Positions 23,050 to 38,759 of a stretch of 64,000 nt of DNA are shown in pieces. The stretch is from NCBI GenBank assembly GCA_959347315.1, contig OY365811.1:42806491-42870490 (forward strand). The letters are read 5' to 3'. The stretch's first letter is position 1, and every line of letters starts with the position of its first letter. Source of the DNA: Bimastos eiseni (taxonomy: Eukaryota; Annelida; Clitellata; Crassiclitellata; Lumbricidae). The notes beneath the pieces were generated by a model, which was not told the DNA's origin, searched no databases, and saw only the letters and a program-made list of their open reading frames with translations. Made by a program: the position numbers and the translations under genes.

Positions 23050-25673
23050 GGTCACGGTGGATTCAGAATTGCATGGTTATAATAATAATTACAATACATG
23101 ATATTCAGTTAATAATTTAAACGGAGAAGTACGCAATATTTCTTCATAGCATAGTGATGAGAGACGATAACAAGTTTTAAAGGAGTCGAATTTAAATATA
23201 TGGCTGCCATCGAAGGTGTAGAATGACAGCATTATTTTTTTTATCTGACGAATTGAATTCAGGCTTAGTTGACATTTGCGGTCACTAAACCTATTTTACT
23301 TTACTGTCGTCGCTGGTTAAGACTATGGTTAAGGTCAATGAGATATGATTATAAACCTCAATATTCCTGACACGTCTGCTAAACTAGGGCCTATATGTGT
23401 CTTCGAGAAGGTTAATTGAGCCCAAGGCCTATAATTGTGGTGTATAGGGCACCACTTTATTCTTGAGCGCTGTGTCGAATGACTCGAAGCAGAGAAGAAA
23501 GCAGCAGTTAGGACGGTATAAAGACGTTGTTTGATGCAGCAGTCAGCGGGAACTAGAAATGATTCTGTTCTTTTCAACTTATTCCTACGCCAAACACAGT
23601 TTCCAGTTTCCCCATGAACTGCAGCAAAGATTCCGTGATTTAAAATTGCCCATAGTAACGATCATAATTTGATCCTGAGAATTTATTATTTTAGTGAAAT
23701 ACCACACGAACAAATAATAACCATGCAGTTGATTTAACGTCACTCTTTTTCCTTGTTGCAGACGGGGTCTTTCATCTGGAATGGCTCAATAAACGATTTA
23801 CACGCTGCAACACAAATCAATGATCTCTCGAAAATGAATTTTTTTAGTAATGTGTGCAGCGCACAACAAGATAATTTATAATATTGATTGAATGGCTCAA
23901 ATTCATTTTTGTTTCTATGATAAAAGCACGACAAATTGCACTTGACCGCGGTTAATTTGTGCGTCCATGGTAAAAAAAAATTCCGCGAAGTCTAAACAGT
24001 TTATGGTGTAATAATTCTGCGCTACATGACTGCTTAGCATCACTAAATTCGTAAGTATTTCTATTTTTATGTGCCTAGAATATGGAAGCTAAAAATATCT
24101 CCACTGTTGATTGGTCAACCTTGCAGCATTCGGTGTTGAGAATTTCTGAAAAATTATTTAAAGAATTGTATTTTCAAATGTCGATTGTTTAGGCCTACCC
24201 GAATTATTCTATTTTTTGGCTATTCGCCGAAATATTAAAAATCACTATGTACGTTTTATTAGAGATTAGAGGTTAAGCGGAATACAGGCCCTTCGAAGCA
24301 CTATTGCTGGCATATTTTGGGACTGTGCATGGCTTTTTATGCCTGGAATTCGTATTTGTTATTTCCAAATTCTATCTGGCAGTCTTTTTTCGCTTTTCTC
24401 AAAGCCTACTTCGTCTCACGGGGCCTTGGGCACTGGCGAGCGCTTCTGAACAGTACTAGAGGTGCTTTACAAATGCTTAGATACAATACAAGATAACCAA
24501 CGTGCAGGGCTTCCATGACATGTAAACCATGGAGCAAATGCAACAGCCAAGAAAAAGAGGGATTTCGTTGAGAGATCTCAATTGGGGGTTAGTCCAAAAA
24601 TAAGTGAAGGCTTTAAAAGAGGAATGGCAGGTGAAAGTTGCTTCCAGGACTTTGTGGGGCTAGAATTAGCCTTTACCCAAGAATCAACATACACCTCAAC
24701 ATTTGAAACTGGCCTGCTAATTTTTATATAAAGTTATATGGGATCAATGGTACTCTATGCTTAAAACCTCAAGGATTTGACCCCAACATTCCTTCTCGAG
24801 CAGCATTCTGTTGCATGGCATTTCTTGATGAATATGCACTGGCCATTTGCATAATATTGTTTGTAAATGGTTAAAGGTACGACATCTTCAAATGACATTG
24901 CTTTATCGCACTTAAAGTATGATAAAACAATGATTTGAGTTAAGTTTTTTTCTTGCATCAAACTATAACAATTGGAGATTTAACAGTATCCCTCTTTTTT
25001 AATGTGATTGAAGTTCCTTTCCATTTGCTCAATCTGGTTTGCTTAGTGGCGTTGAATCAGATCTCTCCACAGCAGCATCTCTCAATGGTAACTCACAATT
25101 CTCTTAAGATTGTTTCAACTGGTTTACCAACAAGAGCCAGATTAACGCCTTCTTCAAGCGATCACAACTTCTACTACATTTCTGTGATAATTGATTGCAC
25201 AAGGGAAGTATTGTGATTACAAGCTGTAAATGATACTTTACAAGTGAAAAGCCAAATCAACACAGTAATTGTTACGTGTAGGATATGAATATCCCTGCAT
25301 TGAAGCAAACAGCAAGCTGAGAATTCCTAAGTCTTGTTCTAAATTTATAGTTTTACTTGTGCCAATGAGGGCCTTCAGTGCTAAATGTAGTAAGGCAGCT
25401 GTATCACAAATTGCAAAGTGGAGTCACTGAAGAAGTTTCCGAATAAATCCACAAAAACATTTCAAATTCTTATTTTATACAGTAAAACAAAACCATTTCA
25501 AGCTGCTGATGTAGATGCCCATAAAGAGTCTCAAAAAGTTAAGTCATTGCAAAATTTAGATCAATTTAAAATGAAATACTGAGTTTAAAAATGCAAATGA
25601 ACTGTTAGAAGAAATTGCTGTTTGCATAACAAGCTAAAGGATGTAACAAGTGGAAGCACGCTTGGTGTCGTGT
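23050..25673. other. non-coding downstream of beta-tubulin
   Basis: No gene seen. A degenerate hairpin-module copy occurs near 24446-24482 (GCGCTTCTGAACAG...AGAGGTGCTTTACAAAT). The stretch just below 25674 should hold the tubulin 3' untranslated region; I did not find a canonical AATAAA on the minus strand within 250 bases. Confidence 0.5.
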
Positions 25674-28759
<3,086 letters not shown>

Positions 28760-28760
<1 letters not shown>

Positions 28761-29905
28761 GGACTAGCTAACTTCTACTGAAATTCCGCTAACATAAATA
28801 ATAAATATTTTACTTTATTTAGTCAAACTGACAAAGAGTGAAGTATTTTTGCAAGTCTATAAGTATGAATGGGTGATTGGGAGTTATTAATGGAGTTGAA
28901 TTTAACTGTACAACAACCACGCAAGGCTTCCACAACGTCCTACTGCGCATTTTAACAACTCCATCTTGCGGATTATTCCTGGCGAAGAGTTGTAATCGTA
29001 ATCTCAACATTTCTACAGCGCCCACAAAACTTAACTGACTCTCAGGAATCAGCTTATAACATACATATTGTGGATTTTTATCGTTGAAAGATAAAGTCTC
29101 GTTTGAAGCTTCCAATAATATATTTCACGTCTTAATGAACAGAACATGGCGTTAGGCCTGCTTTTAATATAAGACGACATAATTTTAAAAGATATCTGAG
29201 CATGGACTGGAATTCAGTAACCAGCGAGTTGTAGAGCGTGGATAACAGATGGGTAATGTGATCTGCACGGACGATAATTTTTTTGATGATACAGGGTATG
29301 CGCCTATGCGGTACTCTGGTTAAAGAATGGATTTTGGCAGATCACAGGGTGTTATCATTGCCTCATCAGTTGTAATCCCTTTGGCTATGGTTGGACTCTA
29401 GTCTTGCCATGACGAAGCAGATTAGTTCCTCCGGACGCTGGCGTATTTCAGAGATCTAAATCTCGGGCTAGCATAATCCGGGCGTCCATTCAAACGGGCA
29501 ACGTAATGTAAATCTTTTAAAGACAATTTCTTTATAGATAGATAAACATAGATAAACATAGATAAACGCGTGTATTTGCATTTTCATTCCAGCTAAGCCC
29601 ACAGAATATAGTTCGCACTGCTTGTTTGGGGAGACTTTAACAGATGAAAATGTCGGACTCTTGTGTGCTTTCGAATGGAGATAATGTGGCTCGACGTGAA
29701 TTAACAATTAATTAATTAATATGACATTAATTTTGCGTGCAACACGTCAATATTGGAACCAGAGGCACAGTCAGTTTGTAAGAAGGGGAGGATGATAATT
29801 ACATGAACCCCATCTATGGACAGCCGACGGAAGGAACTAAGTGAATTGCAAATAGTAAATTCTGGCGCACCATAGCCAAGCGATAATCAGGTCAACAACG
29901 AGAAT
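28760..29905. other. non-coding
   Basis: No exon or RNA gene could be supported. The minus-strand open frame at 28819-29115 has no known motif and no splice context. It ends where the AAAT/GATA array begins. Confidence 0.5.
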
Positions 29906-29907
29906 AA

Positions 29908-30500
<593 letters not shown>

Positions 30501-31300
30501 TATTGAACCAGTTGGACAGAGAGGCAGTGAATGATGGATTCGCGAAACATGGACAGTTTTAGTTTTCGATTAAAGAATGACATGGGGGATTCGAGGCTGG
30601 CTTTATGAGCAAGGGTATGGACAGAGAAAAACGGAGGATATGCCCTACTTTGACTCATTTAATAAGCGCAACAACAATGGAGGTGGCTGCTTCTTCTGTC
30701 CCAAAACACAAAGATGGAATAGGACGACTTTAGAGACAGCACGTAGATTATAAGTAAGAGTAGCCTCAAACGTGACTGATTATTACAACACGCAATGCAG
30801 TTGCGTTTTGAAGATGCCCTTCTTACGTAGTCCAGAAGTGCACATTGAAGCAGATTTTTGGACATAAACACATATACGGTGGTGGAATACTTATGTCTTA
30901 TAATAAAGCGTTGCGAGCCGACCGCTCTAATGCTCTACCAATGCCATATAAGGAGTTTTTGAACAGATAACGGAAGGTAGATTATTTCTTCTAACAGAAC
31001 TGAGCGACTCAGCTATGGAAGAAAATGGACAGTTATTAGGGGCCTAGGTAGTGGCTGCCTGGCTGGAGCGACCGAGGAGTTAGTTTATATCTTTCCAAAG
31101 GCATATATCATCGGGAATGAACTATAATTAACCTACCTCGCCTTGACCTCCCCAGATTCTGACCTAGCACCAAGATGAACCCACACAACTTGCCCATTGG
31201 ATTTGATATATCACCGGTGATTAGCTGACATCTGACTGGGCTTTTGTGAGAAATTTAAACTATTTTCATTTACATTTCTCACTTAAAGTAGAATAAAAAC

Positions 31301-31500
31301 NNNNNNNNNNNNNNNNNNNNNNNNNNNNNNNNNNNNNNNNNNNNNNNNNNNNNNNNNNNNNNNNNNNNNNNNNNNNNNNNNNNNNNNNNNNNNNNNNNNN
31401 NNNNNNNNNNNNNNNNNNNNNNNNNNNNNNNNNNNNNNNNNNNNNNNNNNNNNNNNNNNNNNNNNNNNNNNNNNNNNNNNNNNNNNNNNNNNNNNNNNNN
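31301..31500. other. assembly gap (200 N)
   Basis: Exactly 200 N, probably a placeholder length. The frame that crosses it on the minus strand is meaningless. Confidence 0.99.
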
Positions 31501-31850
31501 AGCAGGTTCTACTCTTCCTCCGTTCACTGCTACTCCACTTCCTCTATCATCCGTCCCTTCCTCACAAACTCCTCTTTCCATTCTTCCACTAGTAGGCAAC
31601 AACCAAATGAAATCATTTTCGACTGCTGCTCTTTGGCCTAGAATGCGATGACGTCGTCTAAACCTGCGGTCACCCTAACGCCACCTTCACACGGCCGCAT
31701 CTCAAAGGCGAGACTCTGGCGCAATTACACCGCTCGATGCCTAATAGCCTATCGTAATTGTAATCTCCACACTTCTAAAGCGCCCCTTCAGAACCAAGCG
31801 CAGGGCCTCAGTTTATTCAAGAGCGCTGCTTCAGATCAAGTGGGTTGTCA

Positions 31851-32745
31851 ACATGTATACATGCATACATGCATACATGCATACATGCATAAATGCATAC
31901 ATGCATACATGCATACATGCATACATGCATACATGCATACTTACATGCATACTTACATGCATACATACATGCATACATACATGCATACATGCATACATAC
32001 ATACATACATACATACATACATACATACATACATACATACATACATACATGCATACATGCATACATGCATACATACATACATACATACATGCATACATGC
32101 ATACATGCATACATGCATACATGCATACATGCATACATGCATACATGCATACATGCATACATGCATACATGCATACATGCATACATGCATACATGCATAC
32201 ATGCATACATGCATACATGCATACATGCATACATGCATACATGCATACATGCATACATGCATACATGCATACATGCATACATTCATACATGCATACATGC
32301 ATACATGCATACATGCATACATGCATACATGCATACATGCATACATGCATACATGCATACATGCATACATGCATACATGCATACATGCATACATGCATAC
32401 ATGCATACATGCATACATGCATACATGCATACATGCATACATGCATACATGCATACATGCATACATGCATACATGCATACTTACATGCATACATGCATAC
32501 ATGCATAAATACATACATACATACATACATACATACATACATACATACATACATACATACATACATACTTACATACATGCATACATACATACATACATAC
32601 ATACATACATACTTACATACATGCATGCATACATACATACATACATACATACATACATACTTACATACATGCATGCATACATACATACATACATGCATGC
32701 ATGCATGCATGCATACATACATTCATACATACATACATTCAAACA
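31851..32745. repeat. (ATACATGC)n and (ACAT)n satellite-like array
   Basis: Octamer ATACATGC repeats dominate 31851-31990 and 32050-32515; plain ACAT repeats fill the rest, with ACTTACAT interruptions at regular places. The long open frames (repeats of Thr-Cys-Ile-His-Ala-Tyr-Met-His and Met-Tyr-Val-Cys) occur because neither tetramer strand contains a stop codon. Confidence 0.97.
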
Positions 32746-32944
32746 AACCAACGTGTATGCGTGCTTGCGTGCATGCATGTATATATGTTTTGAAACCAAA
32801 AACAATGTGTCAACCCTCTAAAGATAGATATTTAACAGGTTTAGTAACACGTAGCCGACATGGACACATCCATACACACATACATAATGTGCATACAATC
32901 ATGCATCATATGTACACACATACAAGCATGCACATATAATTTGG

Positions 32945-33115
32945 GCGAGCTTATGGTCTACACGGGGGGGGGGGCAATTGTTCGGGGCTGTTATCCTGGG
33001 GGGGGGGCAAATGTCCGGGGTAAGGCGAGTGGCCTACACTCTTGAAAACTGTCTTATATGACCGAGGTTGGACCCGGTGCGCCTCTGAGTAGATTTCTTG
33101 AAGAGGCACCATATT
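32945..33115. repeat. G-run / CAATTG block, copy 1, and hairpin module
   Basis: TTATGGTCTACACGGGGGGG then GCAATTGTTCGGGG, repeated as a second G-run followed by CAAATGTCCGGGG at about 33000-33020. A hairpin-module copy follows at 33079-33112 with a TTGATTGATTGA tail. A nearly identical G-run block lies at 34860-34950, beyond the inverted ATGT array. Confidence 0.8.
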
Positions 33116-33719
33116 AAGTTTCATTGATTGATTGACACACAAACACATGCATACATGCATGTATGTGTATATACATGCATACGTGTATACATATACATGG
33201 ATACATAAGTACATACATTCACACGTACATAAATACATATATACCCGTACATACATAGATGCATGCATGCATACATGCATGCATGTATGCATGCATACAT
33301 GCATGCATACATGCATGCATGCATGCATATATATACAGGCATGCGTGTATACATATGGAGGGAATTGTCCGGGTGGTAATTGTCCTACACTTCTTTAGAA
33401 TTGGAGCGGCGAAGGAGAAAGGGGCTGAGAAGAAATGCGAACCGGATTTGTACAAAATTTTGTCTTTTTAGTTCTGAGTGAAAGATGCTCACAGAGTACG
33501 ATATAGAGTTTTGGTTTGTGTGAGATCAATTGAAAATTAATTGCAATTCCGGAGGTGGTACAGACATCTCTGAATAACCTCGTTGCCTCGACACAGCGCT
33601 AGTTAATCAGCTGGTGCCCATCACATCAGTGTAGGAAAATTAACCCCTATTTTAGGTAAGACATTTTCCCCATGGACAATTGCCGCCACCCACAAAAAGT
33701 TGAATAGTATTGTGTGTAA

Positions 33720-34039
33720 TCTATGCATATATGTAGGTATGCATGCATACATGTATGTAGGTATGCATTTTAGTATGCACGTAGCTGCGCATCTAAGTAT
33801 ACGTGTAGTATGCATATATGTATGCATGTAAGAATGCCCATAAGTATGCATGCGTGCATGCATGCATGTATGCATGTGTGCATGTATGTATATGCATGTA
33901 TGTATGTACCCACGTATGTACCTACGTACGACGTACGTAGGTACGTACAAGTACGTATGCATGTATGTATGTATGTTTGTATGTATGTATGTAAGTATGT
34001 ATGTAAGTATGTATGTAAGTATGTATGTATGTATGTATG

Positions 34040-34070
<31 letters not shown>

Positions 34071-34163
34071 GTAAATAAGTATGTATGTATTTATGTATGT
34101 TTGTTTGTATGTATATATGTATGTATGTATATATGTATGTTTGTATGTATATATGTATGTATG

Positions 34164-34197
<34 letters not shown>

Positions 34198-34359
34198 TGT
34201 ATGTATGTATGAATGTATGTATGTATGTATGTATGTATGTATGTATGTATGTATGTATGTATGTATGTATGTATGTATGTATGTTTGTATGTGTATATGT
34301 ATGTATGTATATATGTATGTATGTATGTATGTATGTTTGTATGTATATATGTATGTATG

Positions 34360-34393
<34 letters not shown>

Positions 34394-34399
34394 TGTATG

Positions 34400-34430
<31 letters not shown>

Positions 34431-34491
34431 GTAAGTAAGTATGTATGTATGTATGTATGTATGTATGTTTGTATGTATATATGTATGTATG

Positions 34492-34525
<34 letters not shown>

Positions 34526-34587
34526 TGTATGTATGTATGTATGTATGTATGTATGTTTGTATGTATGTATGTATGTATGTATGTATG

Positions 34588-34618
<31 letters not shown>

Positions 34619-34675
34619 GTAAGTATGTATGTAAGTAAGTATGTATGTATGTTTGTATGTATATATGTATGTATG

Positions 34676-34734
<59 letters not shown>

Positions 34735-34858
34735 GTAAGTATGTATGTATGTATGTATGTATGTATGTATGTTTGTATGTATATATGTATGTATGTATGT
34801 ATGTACGTGTGTATGTGTGTATGCATGTATGTACGCATGCATGTATTTATGTATGCAA
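33720..34858. repeat. (ATGT)n array, about 1.1 kb
   Basis: GTAT/ATGT repeats with periodic GTTTGTATGTATATATG interruptions, suggesting a higher-order unit of roughly 150-200 bases. This is the reverse complement of the ACAT array at 31851-32745. The intervening 33130-33350 is a mixed ATGC/ACAT/ATGT tract. Confidence 0.95.
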
Positions 34859-34859
34859 G

Positions 34860-34950
34860 CTGATGGTCTAACGGGGGGGGGGGCAATTGTTCTAGTTGAG
34901 GGGGCAATTCTCAGGGTGCAGTTATCCGAGGGGACAATTGTCCGTTCCTC
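34860..34950. repeat. G-run / CAATTG block, copy 2
   Basis: TGATGGTCTAACGGGGGGG followed by GCAATTGTTC, GGGGGCAATTCTC and GGGGACAATTGTCCG. It matches the block at 32945. Related single words occur at 33360, 33670, 39205 and 50262. Confidence 0.8.
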
Positions 34951-36039
34951 CTTTACGTAGACGGGTTGTGCTTTGGAAATGTAAAGTTTGCTATTCCGAT
35001 TATGATGGTCAGGTGAAGTATAGTTGACGTCAACCTTCGCTACATTGCTGGTTATTACTATGGCAACGCAGATTTAATTAATCTTCCAAAACAAAATAAA
35101 TTTTGGAAAAATGACGCTTCGCTGTTATTTATTTAAACGTTTTATTCAACATAAAAACAACTTCCTACGGATTATTATACAGGCATGTATCAAATAAGAG
35201 CCTACTTTCCTACGCATCCAGGCATTCATCCATTCATGCGCCCGTGTGACCAGAGCCCTATGTTTTGCAATATCGGTCACTGGGTCGATCCAGACCACAG
35301 TTCATAGGGAGTTCACTACGAGCTCTCGATGCAGGAGCTGCTGGGCAGCGAAGTCCGCTGCTGGCCAGCCGACTGGCCGGGCGGGTGGCCATCCAGGCCG
35401 ACGGAGTGGGAGCCCCGGACCAATCGGGCAAGCGGGCCCACATGCAGAGCCCTAGAAAGCTTCTAATCTCCCCACCGGCTTTGTCAGTCTCTAGTTAGTC
35501 TCTTGGTTGATGGTCGATGCAGGCGGTTCCGCCTAAGAATTCTGCAGGAGGCTGGCTCTGGCTTTCGGTTCGTCCGTTCGTCTGTTTAGGTATATATACT
35601 CTACGTTCGGGCGATATTCTCTTTTCGGCCGTAAATTTAATTAATTTTTGGGTGAATTCTCTTTCTGTTTTCTGGAAATAAATTTATTTACGGATAAAAT
35701 TTTTACAAATTGAGATTTGGTAGAAGGCGAAAAATTGGGTCAAAGCGCAACAGGTTCTTAACGAAATAATTTCCTTAAAAGCGCTTTAATACGTACGTTT
35801 ATTTAGAAGTTAAAATGTTCCATCTAAATAAGTTTGTAGAAAGTATTTGATGGCGTATTTTAAACAGAAAAACGGACCGCAATCGATGATGTTGGCAATG
35901 TGGGCGCGGTTCATAATTTCAGTGTCACACGAAAAAATCAAACTAGCTCATATTTTCTCTTTTTTTTTAAAACGGGACTGAACCGACTAGACTAAGCCTA
36001 AGCAGTTTCACAAAAGCCAAATAAACCTTTGCGATTCAA
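34951..36039. other. non-coding
   Basis: No gene seen. A GC-rich island at 35240-35450 contains three overlapping short frames on both strands (a shadow pattern, no known motif). Confidence 0.5.
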
Positions 36040-36335
36040 TATAATTATAACATTGCGAAAAGTGCATTTTCGGTCGCGAATAAAAATGCGACGCGCCGCC
36101 ATTTTGGGACGCGAAACATTAGTCTCGCTTCTGTGAAAGTTTTCTCAAATAGACGCATTTTTAGCCGACAAAAACTGCAGCGGTAATACGGCGGAAGTGA
36201 CGTTGAAAGCGAAAGGATGTGCTCTGTCGCCCGGTGAATGCATTCTGGGTAGGATGTCGTGACGATTAGTCATCACCGGGTTTGTATTCATCCGGGTTCC
36301 AGCAGAATCAAACTACGCACGCGCAGAACGCATCT
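36040..36335. promoter_or_regulatory. CpG-rich promoter-like patch
   Basis: A locally CpG-dense segment holds several words typical of housekeeping promoters: GCCGCCATTTTGG (YY1-like, 36095-36107), GCGGAAGTGACGTT (ETS-like plus CRE half-site, about 36190-36204), GAATGCATTCTGGGTA (ZNF143-like, about 36236) and ACGCACGCGCAG (NRF1-like, about 36317). Only the pattern is observed; no exon on either strand could be tied to it. It may serve a gene with distant coding exons, or may be chance. Confidence 0.35.
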
Positions 36336-36546
36336 GATAGGTTGGAAGTAGGAAAGGATGTTTCAAACATAGGCTATCTGTGTAGCTTATTTTAATGCTA
36401 GGGGTAGGCCTAACTTCACCATACCTCAAGTATCGTGGTTGGGAAGTTAACTGACTGAAAAGCGTCGAATACTTAATTCGAATCCCACTAAGAGATTAAA
36501 AGCGTCGTATTTACTATTTTAATAGACAATTATATTTCGCACTGGG

Positions 36547-36587
36547 AGCGCCTCTGATTAGGCTGTAGACCTACTGTGAGAGGCGCT
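36547..36587 (+). repeat. GCGCC hairpin module, perfect arms
   Basis: AGCGCCTCT (36547-36555) and AGAGGCGCT (36579-36587), followed by TCATAAAT. Here it stands alone, with no LINE coding sequence next to it. Confidence 0.85.
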
Positions 36588-37159
36588 TCATAAATCCGTG
36601 AATAGAGTAGAATAGAACCCATCTATAGATTTACACAGCTATTCACAGTATGGCATGATAAAAGGTTTTATTTGAAAATGGCATGGTGATGGCTGCAAGC
36701 GATAGACGTAGACTTAATAATACTTAATGAAAAAGTTATAAATTTCAAGGAATGCGTCATATAAATGTAGATATTAGAGCTACAATCAGACTCCATTATC
36801 ACATAGTATCCAAGAATTTATAAAGCGCTTCTTTGCAGTACTAGCTATTCAGAAGCACTAGTGCGCGATCATCAAGAGGAAAAATTGCTTCGAATAGAAA
36901 GTTTTCAAGCAAACAAGGAGTGAGGTTGTAATCGTAATAGAACTACTGATCGTATAGATGTCATATCGGATATGTGTAAAAGTATCTTCATAACGACTTA
37001 AAAATTTGAGTTTGCAATTTTAATAGAATTAATTGTGTGGCACGCAATCGCATGTATCAAAATATATAAAAGGCTCTTTCTGCAGTGCCTATATAATTCT
37101 CGATGGTTGGCTCTTCGCCCTGGAACATGCTTCCGTTGGCGTTGCGGTTGTCAATGTTC

Positions 37160-37430
37160 TTTTTAGCCGGGGTCGGGAGCGCTCCTGAGTAGTAGCCTTT
37201 AAGAGGCGCTATATAAATTTTCGAAATGAATGAATGTTTGGAGATACCGTGGGAGGAGGCTGAGACATTGGCTTTGGATAGAGACGAATGGAGGAAGTGC
37301 GTTGCCCGATGTGTAGACCTACACAGGAAGGATTATGTACTAAGTAATGAATACTTCCTTGGATCATTCATTCATTTCTATAATTTATATAGCGCCCCTT
37401 CACGAAACCTACTCAGAGGCGCAATTATTA
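37160..37430. mobile_element. LINE C-terminal fragment bracketed by two opposed hairpin modules
   Basis: A plus-strand hairpin module lies at 37174-37216 (GAGCGCTCCTGAG...AAGAGGCGCTATATAAAT) and a minus-strand one at 37385-37422. Between them the plus strand reads IPWEEAETLALDRDEWRKCV, then ARCVDLHRKD, the W-E-x-A-E-x-L-A-x-D-R-x-x-W-R signature of the C-terminal end of one class of LINEs. It is a composite of at least two insertions. Confidence 0.7.
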
Positions 37431-38137
37431 TTACGAGAATGACATCACTGACCGATATCGGTCTACCACGGTGTGACGAATATCGTTACACCAGTTGTTC
37501 GCATTGTTATAACGTGGGTCTTCCTCAAGCAAACAAACCAGGGACCTAGCGCAGCCTTGTATCATTACTTATTGCTGTCGGTATTGTTATCAATAAAGTT
37601 ACTTTTGTTATCCTGAGATCCCTCGGGAATTAAACTAGTAAGAAAGACATTTAGGGTATAAGAAATTTATTTTACCTTAGGCTGATGTTTACTTTTGTTG
37701 ATCATCATATTTGCTCGCTAAAATTTCATAGCTAGGGGCCTATTATGAAGAAGTAAAATAGGCTACTAACATTTGCATTCTAATCAGTTTTAATACTCCT
37801 TAAAATTGATAAAGCAGGAATATAGTCAGCGTGTTGGTTTTTAGTTCTAATTTCAATATGCCAATTCCACAGCTGAACAATCTGAACAAAACTTGATAAT
37901 ACTAGAAAACTCCAAATCCAAGTTGTAAGAGAATGGATTAATTTCAATTAGTCTCGCAAACTTTGCATCCATTAAAACAATTCAAGAACAATTGTCATCC
38001 CTCTGAATTCTGTTAAATTCCGTGAACAGACTAATAACCTTGGATGACTTGGACAAACGTAGGCAAAACAAATATCTAATTAAGACATCCACATTAGCCA
38101 ATTAGTAATATAAATAGGCTAACGTGGACGTCAAAAC

Positions 38138-38250
38138 TAGAAACTCCTCCACTGCTTGAAATCCAGCAGTGCCAGTCCCTAGCCTGGATAAAGACTGAGG
38201 GCACGGCTAATGATTTTTTTATCACGCAATGTCGTTAAACTGCAGCTAAC
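38138..38250. repeat. dispersed repeat with AGTCCC-AGCCT core, copy 3
   Basis: ACTCCTCCACTGCTTG, AGTCCCTAGCCTGGAT, GAGGGC and AATGTCGTTAAACTGCAG in the same order as in the copies at 8339 and 13032. Confidence 0.65.
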
Positions 38251-38617
38251 CAACCTGTTATAATTATTAGAAATGTAGTTTTCGCACGCACACATTCTGT
38301 TGAGACCCCTCCCTAAGGCATAGGCACCCATACCCAACATTTCATAAATCCTATCGCCAATCCCTCAGTGCGTACGTAATATATGGATGGCCCTAGGAAG
38401 ATGAAGAAGAGACCGGTCTCAACAGACTGGGGAAGGCCCCGGAAGATTAATAGAAGAGATTTGGAATATCTCTGCGTTGGCACTGTGCCTTCGTTCGACT
38501 ATCTACAGAGGGGCAAATGCTATGGAGAATTATTCTATTGATCAGTGAGGATGGTAAGGCTAATGCCAAATACGGACGAGGAAAAGAATCAAGGGCTAAA
38601 AGAGATCAGCTCTGTGG

Positions 38618-38696
38618 CCGCACTTTATGGACCACCACTTAGAACATCCTTGCCTGACGTCATCATTTTGAGTGCGCGGTGGTCCATAAAGTGCGG
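38618..38696. repeat. 79-bp palindromic element with perfect 19-bp arms
   Basis: CCGCACTTTATGGACCACC at 38618-38636 and its exact reverse complement at 38678-38696. The 41-base centre contains a perfect TGACGTCA (CRE) palindrome. Resembles a minimal foldback/MITE; no second copy was seen in the window. Confidence 0.9.
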
Positions 38697-38759
38697 AATT
38701 AGTCAAATTCTTCGTTCAAAGCCGTCTTTCATCTGTCACGGCTGTTGACGTTGTTATCA

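Noticed and set aside
30900..30960. Possible tRNA gene on the minus strand (GGTAGAGCATTAGAGCGGTC)
   Set aside because: An A-box-like start is present but no B box or cloverleaf could be closed; at best a decayed SINE head.
31279..31602. Frame running through the N stretch
   Set aside because: Unknown bases translated as X; not evidence of coding.
31851..32745. CRISPR-like regular repetition
   Set aside because: No unique spacers between repeats; it is a simple tandem array in a eukaryotic genome.
31648..32939. Very long open frames on both strands made of Tyr-Ile-His-Thr or Met-Tyr-Val-Cys repeats (also 33621-34907)
   Set aside because: ACAT/ATGT tetramers contain no stop codon in any frame on either strand, so long frames are automatic. 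No gene evidence.
35246..35498. Overlapping short frames in a GC-rich patch on both strands
   Set aside because: Pattern of frames open simply through GC-rich composition; no motif, no splice sites.
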